Counted from the stretch's first letter, positions 38,045 through 45,462 are shown. The stretch: DNA of 64,000 bases from Stenotrophomonas sp. HITSZ_GD (GCF_029543105.1 NZ_JARQXB010000004.1:62001-126000), one strand, 5' to 3'. Notes: generated by a model not told the origin, from the sequence alone. Made by a program: numbers and translations.

Positions 38045-38259
38045 CCTTCCCCTTGAGCGGATTCCCAGCGCACCGCCGTCCTGCTGCTAGTCAACAAGAT
38101 TCCGAAAACGTCTCCGGAAATGGCCCGACGCGAGACCGCTTTTCATGGACTCGTGGAACGGCACTCTGAAACCTCGCCTATTGGTCGATTTCCGAATGCG
38201 ACTCCAGTATGGTCGAGCCGTCTCGCAACATCGTGAGACGATCCGACAGGAGACGGTAC

Positions 38260-38853
38260 ATGGGCCGCGTCGCCCTCTACGCCCGCGTTTCGACCATCAA
38301 GGACCAGTCCGTGGAAACGCAGCTATTCGCGCTGCGGGATTGGGCCGTGGCGCGCGGTCACGAAGTCGTCGCCGAGTACACGGACGAAGGCATCAGCGGT
38401 GCGAAGGGCCGCGACAAGCGCCCGGCGCTAGACGCCATGATGAAGGACGCGGCGCGCGGCAAGTTCGACATGGTCGCGGCAACCGCGCTGGATCGGCTGG
38501 GCCGTAGCCTGCAACACCTGGTCGGCATGGTCGCGGAGCTGGATGCCCTGCGCGTCGGGCTGTTCGTCCAGAACATGGCGCTGGATACGTCCACGCCGGT
38601 CGGGCGCTTGATGTTCAACATGGTCGGCGCGTTCGCCGAGTTCGAGCGCGGCCTGATCCGGGAACGCACGCTACTGGGCCTAGAACGTGCGCGGCGGCGC
38701 GGCTCGCGTCTCGGGCGTCCGAAGGTGGGGCCGACCACTGAGCGGCAAATCGTCGCACTCCTAGAGGCAAAGACGCCCGTCAACCGGATCGTGCGGCAGA
38801 CGGGCGTCGGCGTCTCTGTCGTCTATCGCATCAAGAAGGCAATGGCAGCATGA
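38260..38853 (+). CDS. Serine recombinase (resolvase/invertase)
   Basis: A 197-residue resolvase-type serine recombinase. It has N-terminal RVALYARVSTIKDQS with nucleophile S11, the conserved ATALDRLGRS arginine motif, the long E helix with FAEFERGLIRER, and a C-terminal Hin-like HTH (about 145-195, ending VVYRIKKAMAA). GGAG precedes the ATG by 8 nt. It lies between the iterons and the terminase genes, and could resolve replicative dimers. The second recombinase type in the element. Confidence 0.9.
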   Translation: MGRVALYARVSTIKDQSVETQLFALRDWAVARGHEVVAEYTDEGISGAKGRDKRPALDAMMKDAARGKFDMVAATALDRLGRSLQHLVGMVAELDALRVGLFVQNMALDTSTPVGRLMFNMVGAFAEFERGLIRERTLLGLERARRRGSRLGRPKVGPTTERQIVALLEAKTPVNRIVRQTGVGVSVVYRIKKAMAA

Positions 38854-39269
38854 CCACTGAAACGCTCCCCGCACTGACCACGCAGAACCTTGACGCCGTG
38901 CGGATACTCGCCCGGGAGGGAACGCGCGAACACACCATCCGCCGCGTGCTTGGGCTGACACCGAAGGCATGGAAGGCGTTGAAGGCTGACGATGACGACG
39001 GGGAGCTGTCGCCCCTCGCGCTGGCGTTGGAGGAAGGCCGGGCCGATGGCGCGGGCGACGTGATTGCCTTCATGAAGACACGCATGGCCGACGGCAGCGA
39101 GCGCGCCGCGGAGTTCCTCGCGGATCGTGTGTTCCAGCTCAACCGCGGCGACGGCAACGCCGAAGCGCCCCGAGTCGCCATCATCATCAACGCGGCGCTG
39201 TCGCCCGCCGAGTACGCGCAGGTGGTCGCGGTCCAGCAGCAGCCGGGAGTCCTGACCCATGAGCGTTGA
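38850..39269 (+). CDS. Candidate terminase small subunit (139 aa)
   Basis: A 139-residue protein with an N-terminal helix-turn-helix-like segment (REHTIRRVLGLTPKAWKAL) and a predicted helical core, overlapping the resolvase stop (ATGA) and the large-terminase start by 11 bp. Small terminases bind the phage packaging site through an HTH and normally directly precede terL, so the call rests on position and HTH rather than on a recognised family. Confidence 0.6.
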   Translation: MTTETLPALTTQNLDAVRILAREGTREHTIRRVLGLTPKAWKALKADDDDGELSPLALALEEGRADGAGDVIAFMKTRMADGSERAAEFLADRVFQLNRGDGNAEAPRVAIIINAALSPAEYAQVVAVQQQPGVLTHER

Positions 39270-40647
39270 GATTCGCCCGACGCCGTTCCAGACGCAGGTC
39301 CTGTCCGTCCCGGAGGATCACTTTGTCTTTCTTGGCGGCGGTCGCGGCGGTGGCAAGTCGATGGCCCTGCAATTCCTGATCCTCCGCCACTGCGACCAGT
39401 ACAAGAACCGCGCCCGCGTCTTGGTCACGCGCCGCCGGTTGAAGTCGCTTCTCCAGTTCGGGGAGGAGCTGCGCGCGCTGCTGCGCTCTGCCTATGGGCG
39501 TGACATCGCCTACAACCAGAACGATGCCGTGTTCCGGCTCCCGAACGGCGCGGTGATCCAGCTCGCGCACGTGGAGTCCGCGTCCGCCCTTTCCGACGTG
39601 GCGCAGGGCATGAATTTCTCGCTGATCTGCTGCGACGAAAGCGGCGAAGCGCCGACGATGGAAGTCATCGACCAGCTCGGGCTTTCGTTGCGCGGCACGG
39701 GCGTTCCACTTCGCATGGTGCTTGCCGCCAATCCGGGCGGCTCGAATCACGGTGCGCTCGCCGAGCGGTATGTCACGGGTCGCGAGCCGTGGATGCCATT
39801 CGAGTTCGAGGGGAATACGTGGGTGTATGCGCCCAGCATCCTCGACGACAATCCGTTCCTCCCTGCGGCCTATCGCAAGAACTTCGAGATTCTCGCCCGC
39901 ACGGACCCGGCCCTGTACCGCGCGATGCGCTTGGGCGACTGGTCCGCGATGGTCGGCGATTTCTTCCAAGGAATATGGGACGCGGGCAAGATGGTGTTCG
40001 ACTACCATGATGTTCCGCCGGATTTCTTCGCCACGTTGAAGCTGTCCATTGACTGGGGCAGCGCCGCGCCGATGGCCGCGGTTCTCGCTGGGCGGCTCGC
40101 CGTGGACGTTCGCCTGCCCGATGATCGCGTGATGCCGCGCGGGGCGTGGGTGATCTATGACGAACACGTTGAACACGATCCGCGGAACCTCGCGCGTGGG
40201 ACGGGCCGCACGCCGGGACAGATCGCGCCGAAGCTCCACGAGGTGGCGCGCCGGAACGGCGTGCGCGCGCGGGGTGTGATCGACTCCGCGGCGGAGGCGC
40301 GCACCGCCGGGCGCATGGAGGCAAGCGTGTCGGACCTGTTCCGGGCCGCGGGTGTTCGCGTGAGCCCGGCGAGGAAAGGCCCGCGCGTGCCGCGCTTCGA
40401 GCAGTTGAAGCAGTTGATGGTGAACGGCGAGTTTTTCGTGGCGTCGCGGTGTCGGTTCTGGCTGGCGACGGTCCCGAGCCTGCCGCGCGATTCGCGCATC
40501 CCGGATGACGTGGACACGAAGGCGAACGACCACGCATTGGACGCGACCAGCTACGCCATCGCAGGCGAATCTGGCGGGCGCGTCCAGCAGTCCAGCTTTA
40601 CGCCGGAACCGCGGATGCCGCGCGATGAGCGCGTGGTGTGGATCTGA
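39259..40647 (+). CDS. Phage terminase large subunit
   Basis: DNA-packaging motor of 462 residues. The ATPase part has a P-loop GGGRGGGKS (26-34), an Arg-rich VTRRRLKSL, and Walker B plus catalytic Glu LICCDESGE (D126-E127), then a coupling motif around LAANPGG. The nuclease part has LSIDWGSA (D265), RGVIDSAAEA and the late acidic NDHALDATSYA. The protein is full length with no frame break. No portal gene follows, which is abnormal for a prophage. Confidence 0.92.
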   Translation: MSVEIRPTPFQTQVLSVPEDHFVFLGGGRGGGKSMALQFLILRHCDQYKNRARVLVTRRRLKSLLQFGEELRALLRSAYGRDIAYNQNDAVFRLPNGAVIQLAHVESASALSDVAQGMNFSLICCDESGEAPTMEVIDQLGLSLRGTGVPLRMVLAANPGGSNHGALAERYVTGREPWMPFEFEGNTWVYAPSILDDNPFLPAAYRKNFEILARTDPALYRAMRLGDWSAMVGDFFQGIWDAGKMVFDYHDVPPDFFATLKLSIDWGSAAPMAAVLAGRLAVDVRLPDDRVMPRGAWVIYDEHVEHDPRNLARGTGRTPGQIAPKLHEVARRNGVRARGVIDSAAEARTAGRMEASVSDLFRAAGVRVSPARKGPRVPRFEQLKQLMVNGEFFVASRCRFWLATVPSLPRDSRIPDDVDTKANDHALDATSYAIAGESGGRVQQSSFTPEPRMPRDERVVWI

Positions 40648-40664
40648 CAACGAAGGAGACGAAG

Positions 40665-40967
40665 ATGCGACGTTCCTACAAGTACCTGATGCTGGCCCTC
40701 GTGATCGGCAATGCGCAGGCAGCGCAGCGCGAGTTGTTCAATGCCCGCGAGACGTTGGAGCGGGCGAAGGTCGGCACCTACTCGCCGCGCGCGCAGCCGC
40801 CGGTGCGGATCGAGGTCGAGCAGCCCGCGCGGTTTCGCGCGAATGGCCACGGAAACCGCCAGATTCAACAACGATTCGAGCGGATGGACTGCAAATTGGA
40901 CGAGGCCACAAATTCCATAAGTTGCGTGCCGTTTCCAGCCGAAGAAGTAAACCGACCCAAGAAATAA
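40665..40967 (+). CDS. Hypothetical small exported protein (100 aa)
   Basis: A 100-residue frame with a short hydrophobic N terminus (YLMLALVIGNAQA) that could be a signal peptide, then a polar body with two cysteines (MDCKLDEATNSISCVP). AAGGAG lies 5 nt before the ATG, 17 bp after terL. No family recognised. In phages this position normally holds portal or head genes, which this is not. Confidence 0.6.
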   Translation: MRRSYKYLMLALVIGNAQAAQRELFNARETLERAKVGTYSPRAQPPVRIEVEQPARFRANGHGNRQIQQRFERMDCKLDEATNSISCVPFPAEEVNRPKK

Positions 40968-41049
40968 CACTCGCGCGGGGCAAATCCGGTCCATATGGTC
41001 GGGAGCGAGCGGCCCCACTGGCTGGGCCGCACGCTGAGGAATAGCCCCC

Positions 41050-41808
41050 ATGCCGAACGTCAACTTCAAGACCATCCCCACCGATGTTCCGCTGACCGTG
41101 GAGAACATCGACCGGCTTGCGAACCGCGCCGCCGAACTCGCCACCGCCTTCGGTGCGCGTATCGCCAACATCCAGCAACAGGTCGCCGACGCCCGCGATC
41201 GTTTCAGCCGAGATGGTGACGACCTTGTCCGTGAGACGGATGCCGCCAACCGCGCCGTTGCCAAGCAGTTCGCCAAGCGGCAGCTCGCCTCGCGCATCGC
41301 CAAGTTCCGCCTGACCATCGTGGAATCGAGCCGCGGCCAGCGCGAGGAACTCCTGCGCCCGCTGGCGAAGGTCGCCGCCGATGCAACGTTCCTCCTGACC
41401 CTGTGCCAGTCGCCCGCGCAGATGCTCGGGCGCGTCGCCTTGGGCGATGCCCGGCGCACGCAGTACCAGACGCAGCTCGAAGGCGCAGGCCCCGTCGAGC
41501 TGGAAACCGCCGCGATCACCGCGATTGCCACCGGGGACATGCCTCTGGCAGCCGCGGTCGCGACCGTGGTAGACCGCCGCCCTTCGGATCGCCGCCCGTT
41601 CTCGGTGGCGGCGTTTGCCGAGAGGGTGTGGGGCGCGCAGCATGCCGAGGTCACGGCCAAGCTCAAGGGCGTCCTGCTGGCCGAGCGCACCTCGCGCGCG
41701 GCCAATGACGAGTTCGTCCGCGGCAAGGCCGACCCCATCGCCAACCTGAGCAACCAGCTCGCCGCCCGGGCTATCGCCGAGGCGTCGGGCGAGGAGGACG
41801 AAGCATGA
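41050..41808 (+). CDS. Hypothetical helical protein (252 aa) downstream of terminase
   Basis: A 252-residue, almost entirely helical protein rich in Ala, Arg and Glu, with a likely coiled-coil in residues 15-120. No enzymatic motif and no membrane segment. It overlaps the next gene by 4 bp. Its place right after the packaging genes suggests a packaging- or capsid-related role, such as scaffold-like or capsid-size redirecting proteins of satellites, but the sequence gives no direct proof. Confidence 0.6.
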   Translation: MPNVNFKTIPTDVPLTVENIDRLANRAAELATAFGARIANIQQQVADARDRFSRDGDDLVRETDAANRAVAKQFAKRQLASRIAKFRLTIVESSRGQREELLRPLAKVAADATFLLTLCQSPAQMLGRVALGDARRTQYQTQLEGAGPVELETAAITAIATGDMPLAAAVATVVDRRPSDRRPFSVAAFAERVWGAQHAEVTAKLKGVLLAERTSRAANDEFVRGKADPIANLSNQLAARAIAEASGEEDEA

Positions 41809-41927
41809 AAGGCGCGGTCCCCAACGTCCGGAAGGCGAAGGCCATCCACGAAAAGAAGCAGGCCGAGCGCAACGCGACGGCCAACAAGATGAAGAAGCGC
41901 GCGGCGACCACTCGCCGCGGTCGCTGA
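41805..41927 (+). CDS. Very small basic protein (40 aa)
   Basis: A 40-codon frame beginning MKGAVPNVRKAKAIHEKK and ending TTRRGR, with about a third Lys/Arg and no acidic cluster. The start overlaps the stop of the 252-aa gene (ATGA), which supports translation. Too short to assign; it may bind nucleic acid. Confidence 0.5.
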   Translation: MKGAVPNVRKAKAIHEKKQAERNATANKMKKRAATTRRGR

Positions 41928-41948
41928 CCGAATCGGGGTGTCCCGGCG

Positions 41949-42389
41949 GTGACGTGTCGCGCCCGCCTCGTGCCGCCGGGGCATCCTGACCTTACAGCCG
42001 ACTCCGGCGCGCGTCAGGGTGACTCCGGGGTGCGCGTGCCGGAGGAGGCTGCTTCCCGGCAGGCGACCGCTACGCGGGAAGCGATGGCCCGGCTATGGGC
42101 TGATCCCGAACACCGCGAGCGCATATCCGCGCAGATGAAAGCCAGGTGGGCGGACCCCGCCTACCGGGAACGCGCGCGGGGCTTCAACCGCGACGGACGC
42201 ACGTACCGTTGGCAGCACGTCGAGTCCGGGCGGATCGCCTCCCGGACCAAGCTCGAAATGCGCGAGGAACACGGCCTACGGCCCGATTCGCTGGACGGCC
42301 TCGTGGCCGGGCGTATCCAGACCTCCCGGGGCTGGCGGCTCGCGCCGCGGAGCCTGTTGGGCGAGGGGCCGCGATGGATTTTTCCATAG
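41949..42389 (+). CDS. NUMOD3-like DNA-binding protein (homing-endonuclease-like, 146 aa)
   Basis: A 146-residue protein from a GTG start. Residues 44-80 hold two tandem copies of a motif like REAMARLWADPEHRERIS and MKARWADPAYRERA, which matches the NUMOD3 DNA-binding repeat of homing endonucleases. The C-terminal segment (about 105-135) is HTH-like. No GIY-YIG or HNH nuclease domain is visible, so it may be a DNA-binding remnant or a regulator. Start codon uncertain. Confidence 0.6.
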   Translation: MTCRARLVPPGHPDLTADSGARQGDSGVRVPEEAASRQATATREAMARLWADPEHRERISAQMKARWADPAYRERARGFNRDGRTYRWQHVESGRIASRTKLEMREEHGLRPDSLDGLVAGRIQTSRGWRLAPRSLLGEGPRWIFP

Positions 42390-42463
42390 TTGCTGCTTGC
42401 GACGCTGCGTCTCGTTCCATGAGTATGCGCTAGGCTAAAATTGGGCGCATTCAAGGGCCTGAT

Positions 42464-43426
42464 GTGAACATGAAACAAGAGCAAGTTGATTCCCCAATGA
42501 AATCCACGCCGCGACAGGGCAAACGACGCTCTATGGTGTCATCTGCTCGGCTCGTCCGAGATTGGCATGAGGCCGATTTCATCTTGCAGGGCGATTCGCT
42601 CGATTCGCTTAAGAAGATGCCTGACGACTTGATTCAAGTCGCTGTTACTAGTCCTCCCTACTACGGCCAGAGAGACTATGGATGTATTGGGCAAGTAGGC
42701 ATTGAATCTACTCCGCAGGAATATATTGAGCACTTGGTGAAAGTCTTCCGAGAGGTTCGCCGTGTGCTGAGAGAGGATGGAACGCTATGGCTGAATCTTG
42801 GGGATAAATACGTCAACAATCAGTTGCTCGGCATGCCTTGGCGTGTTGCCATTGCGCTTATTGAGGATGGCTGGATTCTCCGCTCTGACGTGATTTGGCA
42901 GAAGCCGAATGCGATGCCTTCTTCAGTGAAAACAAGACCTACGACCGACCATGAATACATATTCATGTTCAGCAAGTCGAAGGACTACTACTACGACGCG
43001 GACTCAATCCGGGAGCCGCACGTGACCTTCTCGGGCGAGAGTAAAATGCGCGGTGGGCGCGCGCACATCGGAAAGCGAAATGGGACGCCGGAGGCTGGAA
43101 AGAATGGAGGGAACTCAAATCTCCATAATGGTCGATGGGATCAGGCGTTCCATCCGCTTGGAAGAAACAAGAGGACCGTTTGGTCAGTGCCGCTAGGCAA
43201 GTTTCGTGACGCACATTTTGCGGTTTTCCCGGAGAAATTGATTGAGCCATGTGTAATCGCAGGCAGCCCAAGAGGTGGGATAGTGCTTGATCCATTTTTC
43301 GGCGCTGGAACGACTGGCCTTGTGGCGATGAAGCATCACCGCCGTTTTATTGGGCTTGAGTTGAACAAGTCTTACTGCGAAATGGCCGAGGAGCGGTTGT
43401 CTATGCAATCGCCTGAAACGCCTTGA
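42464..43426 (+). CDS. Site-specific DNA methyltransferase (N4-cytosine/N6-adenine, beta-type order)
   Basis: A 320-residue DNA amino-methyltransferase. Catalytic motif IV is TSPPYYGQRDYG (residues 62-73) near the N terminus, and the SAM-binding FxGxG motif DPFFGAGTTG (from residue 276) is near the C terminus, giving the beta-class order. The Ser in SPPY favours N4-cytosine methylation. GTG 42464 has AAGGG 6 nt before it; ATG 42470 is an alternative. The gene is visibly AT-richer than the terminase part of the element. Its stop overlaps the end of the convergent nuclease-like gene by 26 bp, the usual layout of a type II restriction-modification pair. Confidence 0.88.
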   Translation: MNMKQEQVDSPMKSTPRQGKRRSMVSSARLVRDWHEADFILQGDSLDSLKKMPDDLIQVAVTSPPYYGQRDYGCIGQVGIESTPQEYIEHLVKVFREVRRVLREDGTLWLNLGDKYVNNQLLGMPWRVAIALIEDGWILRSDVIWQKPNAMPSSVKTRPTTDHEYIFMFSKSKDYYYDADSIREPHVTFSGESKMRGGRAHIGKRNGTPEAGKNGGNSNLHNGRWDQAFHPLGRNKRTVWSVPLGKFRDAHFAVFPEKLIEPCVIAGSPRGGIVLDPFFGAGTTGLVAMKHHRRFIGLELNKSYCEMAEERLSMQSPETP

Positions 43427-44339
43427 GTCTAGCTGCAAGCTGTCGCGCTAGTTCTGGCTCGACCTGAATCACCTGGTTCGGATTCATGTTGACGTAGACA
43501 TGATCTTCGCAAGCGAGCGTTGAGAGGTCTCCTGCCCAGCTCTCGGCAATGATGATTGGAAGACAGATATAGCCCGCGGCGTGGGCCGAAGTAATTGATT
43601 TGTGGATGTCGCGGGTAAAGAGCAGGGCATGCCCACCACCCATTGTTTCTCGCGTTTTAACGGGCATCAAAATTTGACCGCGCGAACCTAAGATGCTCAC
43701 ATCGTAGGTTTCGCCGTCGAGCCTGATTTCTGCGTCACCTATTTTTAGGTCAATATTGTTGGCCTTAAAGAGGTCAGTAAGCAGCTTGCGAACTATGGCC
43801 TCAAATAGTGTGCCCTTGATTGCGCGCCGACTTCCTTCTAGCCGGTCGATGATTACCTCTGATACCGCAGTCCAGTCCCAACGAGATTCTTCTGGAAAAA
43901 TCGTGGCGACATAAGAGCGTAGCTTATTCAGCAGGCTTGCTTGCCTCTGGGCGGTATTCGCTCCTGTCATCGATGAGACCATCGGGCGCAGCCGTTGCTC
44001 TGGAGCATCGCGCAGAATCCAGCCTACCAGTAGCCATTTCGCTTTCGCTTGAGCATATGGACGTGCTATTCCGTCATAGAGCGATATGCCCTGCGGGAAT
44101 GGGCGGGTCAAATACTCAAGGATCGTGCTTTCTGCTTTTGCGGCGTCAGCATCATGGATGAATGAATGGAGAGATGGATAACCTTTTGCTGCGAGGAAGT
44201 TAACAAAATCATTGAATGCAGGTCGATTTTGTTCTGCAACTATCGCCAGCTCTTTGAGTCGAAGATTTTCAACAATGAACGCCATGATCCGGGTTGCCAG
44301 TAAGTTGGCCTCCAATGGTCGTTCAGGTGGCTTCGACAT
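43401..44339 (-). CDS. Probable restriction endonuclease partner of the methyltransferase
   Basis: A 312-residue protein with no family I can name. Residues 175-232 hold GTLFEAIVRKLLTDLF (E180), an acidic strand YDVSILGSRGQ (D213) and ILMPVKTRE (K228), which resembles a PD-(D/E)XK nuclease core although the E/Q two residues before the Lys is replaced by Pro. Facing the methyltransferase and overlapping its 3' end, it is best read as the cognate type II endonuclease. Composition is low in GC: 43741-43800 has 25 G+C of 60. Confidence 0.7.
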   Translation of the reverse strand: MSKPPERPLEANLLATRIMAFIVENLRLKELAIVAEQNRPAFNDFVNFLAAKGYPSLHSFIHDADAAKAESTILEYLTRPFPQGISLYDGIARPYAQAKAKWLLVGWILRDAPEQRLRPMVSSMTGANTAQRQASLLNKLRSYVATIFPEESRWDWTAVSEVIIDRLEGSRRAIKGTLFEAIVRKLLTDLFKANNIDLKIGDAEIRLDGETYDVSILGSRGQILMPVKTRETMGGGHALLFTRDIHKSITSAHAAGYICLPIIIAESWAGDLSTLACEDHVYVNMNPNQVIQVEPELARQLAARLKAFQAIA

Positions 44340-44357
44340 GCAATCTCACGATTTCTG

Positions 44358-44717
44358 CTACTGGTACCCCTTCGCTGCTTGATGGGCCACGTCGCAGGCG
44401 GCATGAATCAGGCGGGTGTTCTCGGGCGTGTAGCCATCGACGGCCCGGGTACGGTCCAGCACCGCGCCTCGCTCGGGCAAGGGCTCGCTGCAGAGCGGGC
44501 ACAACCCTTCCTGCTCCTTCATCTTGAGCTGCTTCAAGCGCCGCCGGACCATCGGCTTGCTGCGCTCGTCGTGCATCAGTTCCTTGTAGACCTTGCGGCG
44601 GTAAGCAAAGAGCAGTTCCTTGTTGCCGCCGCTCAGGTCCACGAGCCTCGCCCGCACTTCATCGAGCAAGGCGCGGGCGAGGTCGAGCTGGTCGGGTGTC
44701 AGTCGCGGATTGGCCAT
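44358..44717 (-). CDS. HNH-like endonuclease family protein (119 aa)
   Basis: A 119-residue protein: helical N-terminal part (1-65) followed by a zinc-knuckle-like GLCPLCSEPL (C73, C76), then VLDRTRAVDGYTPENTRLIHAACD (split here: D88-R89, N100, H105, C108). The DR-x-GYTPEN pattern is typical of small HNH proteins of phages; the usual catalytic His after Asp is replaced by Arg, so activity is uncertain. 18 bp upstream of the nuclease-like gene on the same strand. Confidence 0.65.
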   Translation of the reverse strand: MANPRLTPDQLDLARALLDEVRARLVDLSGGNKELLFAYRRKVYKELMHDERSKPMVRRRLKQLKMKEQEGLCPLCSEPLPERGAVLDRTRAVDGYTPENTRLIHAACDVAHQAAKGYQ

Positions 44718-44745
44718 GCGCTCAAGATAGCCCGACTCCCGCCGG

Positions 44746-45048
44746 TCAGAACTCCGGCAGGTTTTCGAGGTTGTCCCGGGCTTGGCCGTTGTCCACAGTT
44801 TTGATGTACTCGACCCCGTTGACTTTGATGATGTAGACCGGCTGGCCCTTCTGCCAGTTGCCGCCGCTCGAAACGATGGTGACGAAGGTGTACCCGTCCT
44901 TGATCGCTTTGACGATGGTCGCCCGCTCATACTCCGCCGACGCACCAATCGTGTCCCCGTTGTCCGGATGCGCCCGCACGCGGTCGATATGCGTGTGCGC
45001 CGCGTTGTACCGGACAGCCGAAATGCCGTAATCCGCCCACTTAGCCAT
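44746..45048 (-). CDS. DUF3892-like small protein (100 aa)
   Basis: A 100-residue protein beginning MAKWADYGISAVRYNAAHTH and ending NLENLPEF. The layout, with an RVRAHPDNGDTIG-type strand, a basic middle strand, KTVDNGQARDNLENLP at the end, matches what I recall of DUF3892. Function unknown. It is the first gene of a minus-strand operon that includes the HNH-like and nuclease-like genes; the longer frame to 45153 is not needed. Confidence 0.65.
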   Translation of the reverse strand: MAKWADYGISAVRYNAAHTHIDRVRAHPDNGDTIGASAEYERATIVKAIKDGYTFVTIVSSGGNWQKGQPVYIIKVNGVEYIKTVDNGQARDNLENLPEF

Positions 45049-45117
45049 GTTGCCCCCTACGCTGGTTGGTAGGGTTGTTGTAGTGGGGTTGCGTCGCACA
45101 GGCTGCGACAGAGCAAC

Positions 45118-45146
45118 AAAAAGGCCACCTCGAAGGGTGGCCTTTT
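45118..45146 (-). terminator. Element-borne terminator for tRNA-Ser(GGA)
   Basis: On the minus strand AAGGCCACC / GGTGGCC stem followed by TTTTTGTTG. Transcripts of tRNA-Ser run leftwards into the element and would stop here. It resembles the displaced host terminator at 32393-32418 (both have GCCACCC and GGTGGC arms and a TTTTTGTTG tail). Confidence 0.7.
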
Positions 45147-45185
45147 CGCCCACCTAGCCCAGTACATCAGGCGTAGTAGGTCTTT

Positions 45186-45196
45186 TAGTAGGGTAG
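45186..45196 (+). repeat. Putative integrase arm-type site, right
   Basis: TAGTAGGGTAG identical to 32580-32590, with a partial copy TAGTAGG at 45174-45180, 40-60 bp inside the right attachment repeat. Confidence 0.5.
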
Positions 45197-45234
45197 CTTC
45201 GGAATTGCTTGGCCGGAGCCACTACCTATTGGAT

Positions 45235-45251
45235 AACTGGCGGAGAGAGGG
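45235..45251. repeat. attR: direct repeat within tRNA-Ser 3' end
   Basis: AACTGGCGGAGAGAGGG, the same as at 32444-32460. It covers the CCA end and 3' acceptor strand of the intact tRNA-Ser(GGA), so insertion kept the tRNA functional. Confidence 0.9.
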
Positions 45252-45330
45252 GGATTCGAACCCCCGAAGCGCGGTTTAGACGCTTACACACTTTCCAGGC
45301 GTGCTCCTTCAACCACTCGGACACCTCTCC
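45238..45330 (-). tRNA. tRNA-Ser (anticodon GGA)
   Basis: 93 nt class II tRNA with CCA. Acceptor GGAGAGG/TCTCTCC (one G-T pair), anticodon stem CACGC/GTGTG with loop CTGGAAA, and a long variable arm. It is the integration target of the 12.8-kb element. Confidence 0.97.
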
Positions 45331-45462
45331 GGGACCTGCGGCTGAAGCTCCACAGGGGCGCAGATTCTAGCGGCAGCGACCGATCCCCACAAGCCGCGCC
45401 CGCGGCCGGGCCGCAGTTGACGGCCGTGGCACAATGTCGGTTCAGATCAAGACGGTCGTCCG

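Larger units (their letters stand above)
32444..45251. mobile_element. 12.8-kb integrative element in tRNA-Ser(GGA), satellite-like
   Basis: Bounded by 17-bp direct repeats (32444-32460 and 45235-45251) of the 3' end of tRNA-Ser(GGA); the intact tRNA is at the right. Contents in order: tyrosine integrase, AlpA-like regulator, unknown 126-aa protein, primase/VapE helicase, unknown 234-aa protein (minus), iteron cluster, serine resolvase, candidate small terminase, large terminase, three unknown small genes, NUMOD3-like gene, DNA methyltransferase, then on minus a nuclease-like gene, HNH-like gene and DUF3892 gene. No portal, capsid, tail or lysis genes are recognisable. This combination of replication plus packaging without structure is the logic of phage satellites, which is inference. 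Confidence 0.85.

Noticed and set aside
38045-38259. res site for the resolvase
   Set aside because: No clear pair of 12-mer inverted half-sites could be identified by eye; left as a test rather than a feature.
42395-42463. Promoter or controller-protein box for the methyltransferase
   Set aside because: TAAAAT at 42436-42441 is a possible -10, but no -35 at proper spacing and no C-box palindrome; too weak to list.
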